64,000 nucleotides of DNA from Hymenobacter sp. BT730 (GTDB lineage Bacteria; Bacteroidota; Bacteroidia; Cytophagales; Hymenobacteraceae), in the NCBI RefSeq assembly GCF_030542105.1, contig NZ_JAUOFB010000007.1, forward strand, positions 1-64,000, in the 5' to 3' direction. The notes below the pieces were generated by a model that saw only the letters and a list, made by a program, of their open reading frames with translations, ran no database searches and was not told where the DNA came from. Position 1 is the first letter of the stretch. Each line of letters starts with the position of its first letter. A program made the translations under genes and the position numbers. Of the stretch, positions 1 to 8,688 are shown in pieces.

Positions 1-274
1 TCCCTGCTCAAAACTTTTTCCAGTGGCCTGATGCCTGCCTGCCCTGCCGCGTTCCGGTTTGGGAGTGCAAAAGTGCGACTCTTCTCCCCCATTTCCAAAC
101 CCCCGCCCGAAGAAATTGGCAGAGTAAGTGGGTAAGGCAAGCCCGGCTTTCGCTAGTGCCCTGAGCAATAACCGGTTGAAGGTTTCCTTTAGTTCATCAC
201 CCTCTTAAAAAAGTTTTGAGTAGCCTGTTAATGGCTTCTAGCTCCCCTTTCATGGCCTTTGTATATAAAGCAAT
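1..274. other. left-edge stretch without a supported gene
   Basis: No reading frame here shows a recognisable domain, and the open frames are short. The stretch lies downstream of the minus-strand serine hydrolase and may hold its terminator or the leader of a gene outside the window. I see no strong hairpin followed by a T-run. Confidence 0.4.
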
Positions 275-1588
275 CTAGCGTTGAGCCTCTTTCTCAAATA
301 GAGATGAAAGGTCTGGGCGACGGGTGCGTGGACGTTTTGCTTCGTATTGATATAGCACGTGCCCTAATGCTTTCAGGAAGGGCATACCGATGGATTCATA
401 CTCATAAGAACCATCATTCAGAATACCATCTTGATTTACATAGAGCACAGCACTGAGCATAAATTCGCTTTTATGCGTTGAATCGGCGAAAAAGGCTACA
501 TCCGCCAAATACCCGTGCGACATTCCTACTACATTATATATGCGTAGTCCGGCCTGTGCATGTTGATAAGGCTGACGACCATAGTATAGATACTTCTTAT
601 AGGCATCGAAATAGGCGCGGTTGCGGTAACGCGAAAAACCAGAGCGGTGCGGTGTATTATATAGGTAATGCTGGAGGAAAGCATAATCATCGGGGGTGAG
701 CTGGAAGCGTTGGGCAGATGGAGTAGCTTCTGGGAATAGAATTGCTTTGAGCATATCCGTCACATTCTGCAACGGGAGATAGTTAGCAGTAGTAAAATCA
801 TAGGGCTGATAAATAATGTACCCACCAGCTTGGTAGCCACGGCCTTTCTGGATGCGGCCTAATGGCAAAGGGAAAGAATGCGGGTTTACAGTGGCGGGCT
901 GCTGATAGATAACCTGGCCCTTAGTGGGATTCAGGAAAGCAATAGGGTTAGTGTGACGGTTAGCGGCTGTATCACAAGGAGCAAAGCGGCGTGTGATGCG
1001 GGCAGTGGGGTAACCTAACTGCCACAGCCGCTCATTGAGAGGGCGCTGCCCTAAGAACTCATAAAGACGATTATAGGCTGCGTTGTCGCTGACGAGTAGC
1101 ATACGCTTGATGTAATTGCCAACAGTATTTACCTGGTCGGAATCGGCGGAGGGAAGGTAGGGGGCGGTGGTTTGGCAGCGGAAAGCTGCCCCAGTAGCCA
1201 TTGGAGTGCGACGCGTGAGCTCACGCTTACTTAGATGGTGTAGCTTTTCAAGAGCTAAAGCGGCAGTGGGCAATTTTACTAGACTGGCCGGGTTGAAGTA
1301 TTGCCGGGCATTGAGGTGATAGTTGTATTGGGTAAAGTGTGGATGGTTCTGTTGGTCGCGGTTAATTTGAGTGTAGATAATTTGTAGCTCGTACTTATCG
1401 GCGTGGTTTACTACTTCGGCTAAGCGGGCGTCACTATGAAGCAGACTATCGAGCAAATCCCGGTGGACAGCTAGCGGCGCAACGTCAGGTGCAGAAAGCT
1501 GCACCTTAGAAGGACTGCTGGCGCTACTACTCATTATATATAGGAGTATACAGAACAGAAATGGATGTAAGGGCTGAAGGATGCACAT
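275..1588 (-). CDS. exported serine hydrolase, class A beta-lactamase-like fold
   Basis: A 437-residue protein of the penicillin-binding/beta-lactamase-like serine hydrolase superfamily (PF13354 type). Near residues 102-105 it has S-L-V-K, the nucleophile SxxK motif, and further on an S-D-N motif followed by AAYNRL. The third motif, normally KTG, is not evident; the matching segment reads VGMSHGYLAD. The ATG at 1588 gives a hydrophobic N-terminus (FLFCILLYI) that could be a signal peptide; the alternative ATG at 1534 would remove it, so 1588 is preferred. It is transcribed alone on the minus strand. Substrate is unknown: the family includes peptidases and esterases as well as true beta-lactamases, so resistance should not be assumed. 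Confidence 0.8.
   Translation of the reverse strand: MCILQPLHPFLFCILLYIMSSSASSPSKVQLSAPDVAPLAVHRDLLDSLLHSDARLAEVVNHADKYELQIIYTQINRDQQNHPHFTQYNYHLNARQYFNPASLVKLPTAALALEKLHHLSKRELTRRTPMATGAAFRCQTTAPYLPSADSDQVNTVGNYIKRMLLVSDNAAYNRLYEFLGQRPLNERLWQLGYPTARITRRFAPCDTAANRHTNPIAFLNPTKGQVIYQQPATVNPHSFPLPLGRIQKGRGYQAGGYIIYQPYDFTTANYLPLQNVTDMLKAILFPEATPSAQRFQLTPDDYAFLQHYLYNTPHRSGFSRYRNRAYFDAYKKYLYYGRQPYQHAQAGLRIYNVVGMSHGYLADVAFFADSTHKSEFMLSAVLYVNQDGILNDGSYEYESIGMPFLKALGHVLYQYEAKRPRTRRPDLSSLFEKEAQR
1528..1548. repeat. TATATA-centred inverted repeat at a start codon
   Basis: TACTC and GAGTA arms flank an 11-base AT spacer containing TATATA. It overlaps the internal ATG (1534) of the serine hydrolase gene. 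Similar elements lie at 1743-1764 and 3043-3062, and a 15-base match to part of it lies at 3658-3672. Confidence 0.4.
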
Positions 1589-1670
1589 TCCTAATTGGGG
1601 TATTGAAACGGAAAATCAGTGAAGCAATTGATTCCTACGAAAGCACTGCTGCCCCTTCCCTATTTATTTG

Positions 1671-1713
1671 GTAAAAAACGAAAAGAGGTTGCGACTTATA
1701 TGCCACAACCTCT
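1671..1713 (-). terminator. intrinsic terminator after the 403-residue lipoprotein gene
   Basis: AGAGGTTG and CAACCTCT arms form a hairpin. On the minus strand it is followed by a T-rich run (TTTTCGTTTTTT), placing it downstream of the lipoprotein gene that ends at 1774. Confidence 0.7.
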
Positions 1714-1742
1714 TTACTTCCTGCTGCCAGATAGGCGCAGCT

Positions 1743-1764
1743 TATACCTATTATATAGAGTATA
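1743..1764. repeat. TATATA-centred inverted repeat after a stop codon
   Basis: TATAC and GTATA arms flank a 12-base AT spacer, just beyond the stop codon of the lipoprotein gene at 1774. It is a member of the same small group as 1528-1548 and 3043-3062. Confidence 0.35.
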
Positions 1765-1773
1765 GCCGATGAG

Positions 1774-2985
1774 CTACTCCCCTACTGCTTTATTACGGCG
1801 GGCCAGCAGCAGGTTAGAGTCGTTTTGGCGCCAGTTGTAGCCGGTGCCAAAGGGCAATGGACGGGGACGATGCACTGAATCGGTATAGGCCTGGGTTAGC
1901 TCGGGCTGATAGTGCTTCGCGAAAAGGTTGATAGGGCGCTTATAGGTGCCATAATAAATGAATTGCCAGTCAGAAGCGGGGAAGTATTTCATGGCAATGC
2001 CGGAATCATCCTGCAGAACATAGTTACTGCGGTCCATTATCAGGTTGCGCACTTTGCTGAAATATGGCTTGTGCATGAGGTACGTGGCCGACTTAACGTA
2101 AGTAACAACCGGGCCCAGGATGCGCACATACTGTAGAATGGCATCTTTGGTGGTGCCTAGCTTCCAGTCGCTGAGGTCGGCGGAGAAGTAGTACACACTT
2201 TTCTCCTGGCCTTTAGCATCGCGCAGCTTCATTTCTACGCCGGGAATGATTTTGGAGCCTGGGCGGTGAATGGTCATCGTATCGGCTTCGGTCATCTGGC
2301 CCTTGTTGTCGAGCTGGAGGTAGCGGATATCGGTTACCTGGTTGCCGGTGCGCGAGGCAAAGAGCATCATCAGCGGCAAAGCGCCATCCAACTCAACGGA
2401 TTTTAGGTCGATGGCCATATCGTTGGTGCGGAAAAAGCTAAAGTTCAGCACTGACCACAGGGAGGCTTTGATGGCGCTGAACAACCTAGGATTTTCCAGC
2501 GTGCTACGGCGTGGCACAGTACCTACCGGCTCTAAGCCCACCAATACAAAGGTTTGGGCGGTAGGGAACATGGTGTAGACATTCAGGAAGTCGGGCCCGC
2601 TGAAGGGATAAAACACCGTGGAACTGCTACGGCGTACAGAATCCAGCTCACCGGCGGCCCAAGCCTGGATGCGGCTGGTGCGGGTGTTGTGATAATTGAT
2701 CCAGCTTTTGTCGGCATCGGCGGCAAATGCCTGCCAGGCGGGCTGGGCCGTAAGGGGGCGCAGGTCGCTCTGGTGGCTAACGGGCTGACCAGCCAGGTAG
2801 GCCGCTACGTCCTGCATGGCCGTAGTATCCGGGGCCGGCACCGCAACAGTTGGAGTAGCGGCGGTATCTACCGAAGTAGGGGAAGCCGGTTTTTGCTGTT
2901 CGCTGGCTGTGTCTTTTTTCTCTGAGCAGGCAACGAGAGCCGTGAAAGCAAGTGGTGCCAGAAACCTGAAGAGGGAAATTCTCAT
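1774..2985 (-). CDS. lipoprotein, uncharacterised conserved
   Basis: About 403 residues from the ATG at 2985, which gives a clean lipoprotein signal: MRISL, a hydrophobic core, then L-V-A-C with Cys as the lipidation site. A Ser/Thr/Pro/Glu-rich linker follows to about residue 60. The middle carries a motif-like stretch (FYPFSGPDF, then FPTAQTFVLVGLEPVG) that I recall from uncharacterised bacterial lipoproteins, with no assigned reaction. It probably sits in the periplasm or outer membrane. A terminator follows at 1671-1713. An upstream start at 3006 would put extra polar residues before the signal and is less likely. Confidence 0.75.
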   Translation of the reverse strand: MRISLFRFLAPLAFTALVACSEKKDTASEQQKPASPTSVDTAATPTVAVPAPDTTAMQDVAAYLAGQPVSHQSDLRPLTAQPAWQAFAADADKSWINYHNTRTSRIQAWAAGELDSVRRSSSTVFYPFSGPDFLNVYTMFPTAQTFVLVGLEPVGTVPRRSTLENPRLFSAIKASLWSVLNFSFFRTNDMAIDLKSVELDGALPLMMLFASRTGNQVTDIRYLQLDNKGQMTEADTMTIHRPGSKIIPGVEMKLRDAKGQEKSVYYFSADLSDWKLGTTKDAILQYVRILGPVVTYVKSATYLMHKPYFSKVRNLIMDRSNYVLQDDSGIAMKYFPASDWQFIYYGTYKRPINLFAKHYQPELTQAYTDSVHRPRPLPFGTGYNWRQNDSNLLLARRNKAVGE

Positions 2986-3041
2986 GTAGGGGATATAGGA
3001 GGACAAAATGGTAGGAGCAGCAAGTTAGCTTTTCAGCATTT

Positions 3042-4391
3042 TCACTCCTTATATATAGAGTGTAATGCAGTAGCTGACTTTTGCCCCTTTGCCGGGCGGC
3101 TAACCGCCTTATATACCAGCAGACCCAATAGTACCGTAGCCAACCCGTACGCGGATTCCATGGGTTTATCACGCAGCAGGAACAGGAGCGTCCAGCCACT
3201 TAAGCCCAAAAAGAGCAGGGGCGTTATGGGGTAGCCCCAAGCCCGGTATGGGCGGGGCAAATCGGGGCGGCGCCAGCGCAGAATAAATAGCCCCAGCACG
3301 GTGAGGAAAGTGAACAGGCTTAGAACAAAGCCAGCATACAGCAATACTTGTTCAAAGGTGGCTGTGAGAATAAAAACCAAGGTAAGCACCGTTTGCAACA
3401 GCATAGCCCGCACGGGAATACCGGCCCGGCTTACGTGAGCCAACGCGCGCAGGCCCGTCAGGTCCTCTCCCATTACCTGCACAATGCGCGGCCCGGCAAA
3501 AATCATGGAGCTGATAGTGGATACCAGCAGTACCGCAATAACGCCGCCCATCAGGCGGCCAATAGCAGGACCGAACAGCGAATTAGCCGCCACGAAACCC
3601 ACTTCGACCTGGCCAGCCAAAGCATTTAGTGGGGTGGAATACAGGAACACGAAATTCACTCCTATATATAATAGAAGAACCACGGCCGTACCTATGAGCA
3701 AAATGCGTGGCAGATTCCGTTGCGGATCATCCACTTCCCCCGTCATATATACAGCGGCATTCCAGCCGGAATAGGCATAGGACACATAAATCAGGGAAAC
3801 GGCAAAGGCTGGGCTTAACACTTCCTTCCAGCTCAGCGCACTGGGACTGAAGGATAAGGGCTGTGGAGTGGCGGCCACCAGCCCGGCACCAATAAAACCA
3901 ACCAAAACCAGCACTTTAATGGCCGTAATCAGCACCTGCAGGCGGCTGCCGACCTGCTTACTGCTGGCATGTACCCCTGTGAGCAGCAATACTACTACCA
4001 CCGATAGCACCTGCGGCTGCACCGAGGGCCATACATTTTGCGCATATTTTCCCAGAGCCATTGCCGCCAGCGCCGTGGGAGCCGCAAACCCAACCGTAGC
4101 CGATACCCAACCGGACAGAAAGCCTACCGCGGGGTGGTAAATCCGGGAGAGGTAGTGGTACTCACCGCCCGAGCGGGGCATGGCCGCGGCCAGTTCGCCA
4201 TAGCTGAGCGCCCCGCATAGGGCAATGAGTCCGCCCACGGCCCACAACATCAGCAGCGCAAAGCCGCTTTTGAGGCCCAGTATCTGAAACCCCAGGCTGG
4301 TAAATACGCCGGTGCCCACCATATTGGCAATAACGATGGCAATGCCCGTGATGACACTGATTTTGTAAGCGGCTTTTTGGGGTTGCGTCAT
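3042..4391 (-). CDS. APC superfamily amino-acid permease
   Basis: A 449-residue inner-membrane protein with about 12 hydrophobic segments. The N-terminal helix contains G-T-G-V-F-T-S-L-G, matching the glycine-rich substrate/ion-binding stretch of APC transporters, and GALSYGELAAAMPRSGGEYHYL follows in its usual place. It probably imports or exchanges an amino acid, but the substrate cannot be read from the sequence. The end of the gene overlaps a TATATA-centred inverted repeat (3043-3062), and TATATA strings recur inside the coding sequence near 3664 and 3746. Confidence 0.9.
   Translation of the reverse strand: MTQPQKAAYKISVITGIAIVIANMVGTGVFTSLGFQILGLKSGFALLMLWAVGGLIALCGALSYGELAAAMPRSGGEYHYLSRIYHPAVGFLSGWVSATVGFAAPTALAAMALGKYAQNVWPSVQPQVLSVVVVLLLTGVHASSKQVGSRLQVLITAIKVLVLVGFIGAGLVAATPQPLSFSPSALSWKEVLSPAFAVSLIYVSYAYSGWNAAVYMTGEVDDPQRNLPRILLIGTAVVLLLYIGVNFVFLYSTPLNALAGQVEVGFVAANSLFGPAIGRLMGGVIAVLLVSTISSMIFAGPRIVQVMGEDLTGLRALAHVSRAGIPVRAMLLQTVLTLVFILTATFEQVLLYAGFVLSLFTFLTVLGLFILRWRRPDLPRPYRAWGYPITPLLFLGLSGWTLLFLLRDKPMESAYGLATVLLGLLVYKAVSRPAKGQKSATALHSIYKE
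3043..3062. repeat. TATATA-centred inverted repeat at the permease stop codon
   Basis: CACTC and GAGTG arms flank a 10-base spacer with TATATA. It overlaps the stop codon of the permease gene (complement of 3042-3044). Third member of the small group in the first 3.1 kb. Confidence 0.35.
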
Positions 4392-4487
4392 AAGAGCTAT
4401 TTACCGGCAAAGATGCAAAGTTGCTTTTTGCCGATGCAGAAGTAGCCTCCTGCGGGACCATGCAAACCTCAGCAACGCAAAAAGCCC

Positions 4488-4516
4488 CTGCCGTTTTATA
4501 ACGCCAGGGGCTTTTA
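4488..4516 (-). terminator. intrinsic terminator after the DUF2480 gene
   Basis: AAAGCCCCTG and CAGGGGCTTT arms with a short loop; T-rich on both sides, so it could act bidirectionally. It lies 31 bases beyond the stop of the minus-strand gene at 4547. Confidence 0.75.
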
Positions 4517-4546
4517 GATGACCTTGCCAAGAATATTTCCGACGAA

Positions 4547-5059
4547 TCAGGCTTTCGGACGCTTGTACAGCGGTACCGTGCTGCAGGGCTCGCCATACAT
4601 AATGCTGCTGGCCACCGGCAGAAGTTTCTGCATAATGGCCACGTAGGCATAGGTAGGCACGGGTTTCTCACCACAGCCTTTTACCACCATTTTAGCATCC
4701 CGGTACTGTTCAGCGTCAATGCCCGCAATGGCTTCCTGAAACAGCTCCTGCTCCAAGGCTTCCAAGTTGCCGAACACGTACCGGTGCGCATGGCCCTGCA
4801 GTTTGGAAGCCAGCAGCATGTACGCCCAGGTAGGTACAATGGCATCGGCGGAGCAGATAATGGCTACATTCTTGCCGTCGTACTGGCTCCAGTCGTGGGT
4901 TTTGATGAATTCGCGGAAGTCCTTTTCCCGCAGCATTAAGCCATGGAATAGGTTTTCTTTGATGTCATATACCACCCGCTCACCGGGATGAATAAATTCT
5001 TCCAGATTGAGCGTAGTGAGGGCACTTTGCGTGACGCGGTTGATGAGGGTGTCTTCCAT
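4547..5059 (-). CDS. DUF2480 family protein
   Basis: A 170-residue soluble protein matching the DUF2480 family, which I know mainly from Bacteroidota and which has no established reaction. It begins MEDTLINRVTQSAL; a central hydrophobic segment reads VAIICSADAIVPTWAYML and the C-terminal part has VVKGCGEKPVPTYAY. There is no signal peptide, so it is expected in the cytoplasm. The ATG at 5059 is preceded by TATATA on the coding strand. It is followed by its own terminator and lies downstream of tsaB on the same strand. Confidence 0.8.
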   Translation of the reverse strand: MEDTLINRVTQSALTTLNLEEFIHPGERVVYDIKENLFHGLMLREKDFREFIKTHDWSQYDGKNVAIICSADAIVPTWAYMLLASKLQGHAHRYVFGNLEALEQELFQEAIAGIDAEQYRDAKMVVKGCGEKPVPTYAYVAIMQKLLPVASSIMYGEPCSTVPLYKRPKA

Positions 5060-5114
5060 TATATAGCTGATAGACGTTAGAGGGAAGATTTTTTTGACAG
5101 CTTGCCTCCTAGTG

Positions 5115-5816
5115 CTAAGCCTTAGACTTGGGGGTAGTGGTGTATACTTCTTTTAAGTAGAACGGCTCGTAGTAGGCCACATCCCGGAAGTCCTGCTCCC
5201 GGAAAGCCTGCACAGCCAGCGCCCCTACCGCCACTGCAGATGGCTGAATATCTGCCAGAAAATCGGCATGGGCATTACCGGCCACAAGCGGCTGAAACTT
5301 AATGGCGCCGTTACCAAAGCATAACAAGCGGTGGTGGGCTAATTGTTCGGCCAGCGTGGTTTCCTCCAGAATAAGCGGTGTGGGCGCCAGCACTTCCCGG
5401 CCTTCGTGGGTGTAGAGCGCGGCATATACCTCCATACGACGGGCATCCAACATGGGGCAAAAGAGGTATTGCTCCGGCCGGGCCGTGTAGGAAGCTACCT
5501 GATAAGCCAGCGCCTGCAGGGTACTGATAGCCACCAACGGAATTTCCAGCGCAAAGCAGAGCCCTTTTGCTGCGGCCGCTCCTATGCGCAAACCGGTGTA
5601 GGAGCCCGGCCCATCAGAAACCGCTACGGCCGCTACATCCTGTAACGTGTACTGGCAGTTTTCCAGCAGCTGATTCACCAGCACGCTCAGGTGCGAGGAG
5701 TGCGACTTCTCCAACCGCAGTTCCGACTGCCCCACCAGACTACCATCGGCTACCCGGTGCAGGGCTACGGAGCAAATGGTGGAAGAAGTTTCGAGGGAGA
5801 GAATGAGACTAGGCAT
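5115..5816 (-). CDS. tsaB: tRNA threonylcarbamoyladenosine biosynthesis protein TsaB
   Basis: About 233 residues. TsaB is the dimerisation partner of TsaD in the complex that makes t6A37 on ANN-decoding tRNAs. The N-terminus reads ILSLETSSTICSVAL, the ASKHA-fold opening typical of TsaB, and V-S-D-G-P-G-S-Y-T-G-L-R-I-G near residues 80-93 is the family signature. The ATG at 5816 starts exactly at this conserved N-terminus; an upstream start at 5852 adds unconserved residues. A TACCTTTG element (5821-5828) ends only 4 bases before this ATG, which suggests a leaderless transcript. Confidence 0.93.
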   Translation of the reverse strand: MPSLILSLETSSTICSVALHRVADGSLVGQSELRLEKSHSSHLSVLVNQLLENCQYTLQDVAAVAVSDGPGSYTGLRIGAAAAKGLCFALEIPLVAISTLQALAYQVASYTARPEQYLFCPMLDARRMEVYAALYTHEGREVLAPTPLILEETTLAEQLAHHRLLCFGNGAIKFQPLVAGNAHADFLADIQPSAVAVGALAVQAFREQDFRDVAYYEPFYLKEVYTTTPKSKA

Positions 5817-5820
5817 GCTG

Positions 5821-5828
5821 CAAAGGTA
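5821..5828 (-). promoter_or_regulatory. Bacteroidota -7 element of tsaB
   Basis: TACCTTTG on the minus strand matches TAnnTTTG exactly. Only 4 bases separate it from the tsaB ATG. A TTG at the usual -33 spacing is not evident, so this is a half-match. Confidence 0.5.
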
Positions 5829-5855
5829 AGTGCTACAATGGCAGCCATACACTAA

Positions 5856-6416
5856 TTACCTAATAGCAGAAGACAAAGTAGCTTCTTCCAGCGCCTGCCG
5901 TTCTCGCATCTGCCTTTCCCACAAACGGTTTATTCTTGGCTGGATGAACCAGATGCCAATAGGCCAAAAGAGGAATAACAAGAAGGTGCCTATGCGTCGG
6001 GTTGCATCAGGCAATTGTCCTGTCTCCTTCTCTTCCAGCAAGGAAGTAATAAACCAGTGAACGTGGAAATAGGCAAATACAACATACAGGGATAATAGGA
6101 ATCCCGCGTTTTTACCTTTAAAACTAGTGGTGGTAACATGAAACATTGGATCATCTATTATACTGCTATACCCTACTGCGGCTAAGAATATAAAGACGTC
6201 GACCAAGAACCACTTGAAATTATATCCATGAACAGATACCCCGAGCCGGCCCATAGCATTGACCAGATAAACCAGCCAACTCATCAGGAACACCGCTTTC
6301 AAAAAATTAAAAATGGATAAGATATCCACATCATTTGTAAACCATGAAGCGACATGAGGCACCAGCAAGAAGCAGAATAATTGCCAATGCTTCAGACGAA
6401 GGATATAGTCATTCAT
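5856..6416 (-). CDS. small integral membrane protein, unknown
   Basis: A 186-residue protein with about five hydrophobic segments (for example FLFLFWPIGIWFI near the C-terminus) and a charged C-terminal tail rich in Arg and Glu (RQMRERQALEEA). I do not recognise a functional family. Base composition is lower in G+C than in flanking genes. It lies 40 bases upstream of tsaB on the same strand and may be cotranscribed with it, but the TACCTTTG in front of tsaB argues for a separate tsaB promoter. A terminator at 6443-6482 separates it from the S41 protease. Confidence 0.7.
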   Translation of the reverse strand: MNDYILRLKHWQLFCFLLVPHVASWFTNDVDILSIFNFLKAVFLMSWLVYLVNAMGRLGVSVHGYNFKWFLVDVFIFLAAVGYSSIIDDPMFHVTTTSFKGKNAGFLLSLYVVFAYFHVHWFITSLLEEKETGQLPDATRRIGTFLLFLFWPIGIWFIQPRINRLWERQMRERQALEEATLSSAIR

Positions 6417-6442
6417 AATAACTGCACTCTAACCAGAGGATA

Positions 6443-6482
6443 AAAAGAAAGCTACCCCAAAGATGAGGTAGCTTTCTTTTTA
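6443..6482 (-). terminator. intrinsic terminator after the S41 protease gene
   Basis: AAAGAAAGCTACC and GGTAGCTTTCTTT arms, with T-runs on both strands. It lies just past the stop codon at 6503. Confidence 0.8.
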
Positions 6483-6502
6483 TCCAATTCTTCTTCCGTT
6501 TT

Positions 6503-8197
6503 TTACTTCGTACCGGCACTCTTCATGGCGCTGGCCGCTTTGCCGCCGGGCTTAAGCAAGGCAGCATAGCGGTTGGGCTCGTTCAGCACCTGCACAGCGG
6601 CCAGAATATTGGGGTCGTCATCAAAGCTGGCTTCAATACTGCCTTTCTGGAAGTAGTAGCGCGACACAATTTCCTGCTCCAATAGCTCCCGGATTTCGGG
6701 TTTAAAGCGAATCAGGTCGTTGCTTTTGTTGGTAGAAACTTTCCGGCGGATAGCTTCCAGCTCGTTTTTCACGTCGTCGTAGTGCTTTTCCTCTTTGGCT
6801 TTCTTCACTACATCGGCCAGGCTTTTCTCTACCTCAGTGCTGTAGCTAACATCTTTGCCCTGCAGAAACTGAATAAATTTCTGGTACTCGGCATCCGAAA
6901 GCTTAAAGTCCCGGGCCGGCGGAATGCTGGCATGCTCGGCGCGGTAGCGCGTAGCAAAATCGAAGAGGTAGTTTTTCTGCAGCAACAGGCGCGTAATTTC
7001 AGCTATATCCTGCTCCGCTACTTCAATATCGGGCGCTACGCCGCCGCCATCAAATACGGTACGGCCCGTCTGGGTTTTGAAGGCCGTGCGCAAGGAGTCC
7101 GGGAACTTGCCCAGCGAACCATCATCAGCACGGTGTGAGTAGTCAATTTCCTGAATGCAGCGGCCGCTGGGAATGTAGTATTTGGCGGTGGTAACCTTCA
7201 GCTGCGAGTTATAGCTGAGTGGGCGCGTGGCCTGCACCAGGCCTTTCCCGAAGGTACGCTCCCCCACCAACACGGCGCGGTCGTAGTCCTGCAACACCCC
7301 CGATACAATTTCGGAAGCCGAAGCCGAACGGTTGCTGGTAATAATGGCAATCGGAATCTGGGTATCCAGCGGCGTATCCAAAGCCTTATAGGTCTTGTTC
7401 CACTCCGTTACTTTCCCCTTAGTGCTGACGATATCCAGACCTTTATCCACAAACAGGTTGGAGATATTCACTGCCTCGTTCAGCAGTCCACCAGGATTGT
7501 CGCGGATATCGAAGACTATTTTCTTCGCGCCCTGCTCCTTCAGCTTGCTCACCGCCAGACGCACTTCCTTACCGGCATCTACCGTGAAGCCGGCCAGCTG
7601 GAAATAGCCAATATCATTGGTGAGCATGCCGTAGTAAGGCACGTTGTCTACCTGAATTTTGTCGCGGGTGATGTTGACTTCTACCGGCGCATCCTGGCCG
7701 TAGCGCGTCACCATCAGCTTTACCTGCGAGTTGGCCTGCCCCTTCAGCAGCTTGCTGATATCGGAGTTGGTCTTTTTCTCGAGGCTTACACCGTTGATGT
7801 TCAGGATTTCGTCGCCAGGCAGCAGACCGGCTTTCTGGGCCGGGAAGCCCTCATAGGCCGCCTGCACAATGGTTTTGGTCCCGCGTTTCACTACTACGGC
7901 CCCAATACCGCCGTACTGGCCGGTGGTCATGGTGCGGAAATCCTCGATATCGTCCTCGGGAATGTAGTTGGTATACGGGTCCAGGGATTTGAGCATGGCA
8001 TCAATCCCGGTTTTCACCAGCCTGGAAGGCGGCACCTCGTCTACGTAATACGTATTCACCTCCTTAAACAAGGTGGCAAAAATGTCGAGGTTCTTGGCAA
8101 TTTCGAAGTAGCGCTCGTTGTCGGACGCTGACCGAAAGGATACGAGGAGAGCAGCGCCTCCTAGCAGAAGACCGGCAGCAATAGATTTTTTACGCAT
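6503..8197 (-). CDS. S41 family C-terminal processing peptidase
   Basis: About 564 residues from the ATG at 8197, which starts MRKKSIAAG plus a hydrophobic signal or anchor. Order: N-terminal helical region, PDZ domain (QYGGIGAVVV to PGDEILNINGV), then the peptidase core with GYFQLAGF, DIRDNPGGLL, SASASE (nucleophile Ser) and G-K-G-L-V-Q, whose Lys lies 25 residues after the nucleophile: the CtpA/Prc Ser-Lys dyad. A C-terminal helical region follows. It acts in the periplasm on exported proteins. A longer frame from 8263 would overlap rnpA; starting at 8197 leaves a 28-base gap. Confidence 0.92.
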   Translation of the reverse strand: MRKKSIAAGLLLGGAALLVSFRSASDNERYFEIAKNLDIFATLFKEVNTYYVDEVPPSRLVKTGIDAMLKSLDPYTNYIPEDDIEDFRTMTTGQYGGIGAVVVKRGTKTIVQAAYEGFPAQKAGLLPGDEILNINGVSLEKKTNSDISKLLKGQANSQVKLMVTRYGQDAPVEVNITRDKIQVDNVPYYGMLTNDIGYFQLAGFTVDAGKEVRLAVSKLKEQGAKKIVFDIRDNPGGLLNEAVNISNLFVDKGLDIVSTKGKVTEWNKTYKALDTPLDTQIPIAIITSNRSASASEIVSGVLQDYDRAVLVGERTFGKGLVQATRPLSYNSQLKVTTAKYYIPSGRCIQEIDYSHRADDGSLGKFPDSLRTAFKTQTGRTVFDGGGVAPDIEVAEQDIAEITRLLLQKNYLFDFATRYRAEHASIPPARDFKLSDAEYQKFIQFLQGKDVSYSTEVEKSLADVVKKAKEEKHYDDVKNELEAIRRKVSTNKSNDLIRFKPEIRELLEQEIVSRYYFQKGSIEASFDDDPNILAAVQVLNEPNRYAALLKPGGKAASAMKSAGTK

Positions 8198-8225
8198 AGA
8201 CTGAGCAGGAAGCAAGTAAACAACC

Positions 8226-8654
8226 CTACGAACCAGACACCGCGCCGGCCTGCGGCGTTGCATCTGTCAACAAACGCTCTAGCCCTGAAATTAATTTTTT
8301 TTCGACCAGCGTAAAAGGCTTTTTTTCCTTGCCGGTATAAATAATGGCCAGTAAGCCCACGCTATGGCCTCCTGCTGCCTCCGTGAGGCGAAATTTATTT
8401 AACCGATATGCTTCGCGCATCAGGCGCTTAAAGTAGTTCCGGTCAACGGCCCGCTTAAAATTGCGCTTGGATACACTTACCAGTACCTGCGGCGGCGCCA
8501 TAGTAGCGGCGGGGGCAGGCAGCCATATCAGCCGAAGGGGGTATAAACCAAAAGAAGAACCCCGCGCGAATAGCTCATCAATGAGCTTTTTTCGGCACAA
8601 GTGTTCTTCTTTCGAAAACGAATAAGAGCGCGCCCCCGGCGTAGTATCATCCAT
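8226..8654 (-). CDS. rnpA: ribonuclease P protein component
   Basis: About 142 residues from the ATG at 8654. RnpA binds the RNase P RNA and helps it process the 5' end of tRNA precursors. The family signature is clear: SVSKRNFKRAVDRN followed by YFKRLMREAYR, the RNR-type basic helix, plus the N-terminal FSKEEHLCRKKLIDELFARG. An N-terminal extension (DDTTPGARS) precedes the conserved part. It lies 34 bases downstream of rpmH, the ancestral rpmH-rnpA order, and probably shares its promoter. Confidence 0.95.
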   Translation of the reverse strand: MDDTTPGARSYSFSKEEHLCRKKLIDELFARGSSFGLYPLRLIWLPAPAATMAPPQVLVSVSKRNFKRAVDRNYFKRLMREAYRLNKFRLTEAAGGHSVGLLAIIYTGKEKKPFTLVEKKLISGLERLLTDATPQAGAVSGS

Positions 8655-8688
8655 GGGTGGGAGCAAAGCGGCGGCAGCCGTCAGCGGT

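Noticed and set aside
259-699. Two short plus-strand open frames opposite the serine hydrolase
   Set aside because: No domain or start signal; they lie within a clear minus-strand gene.
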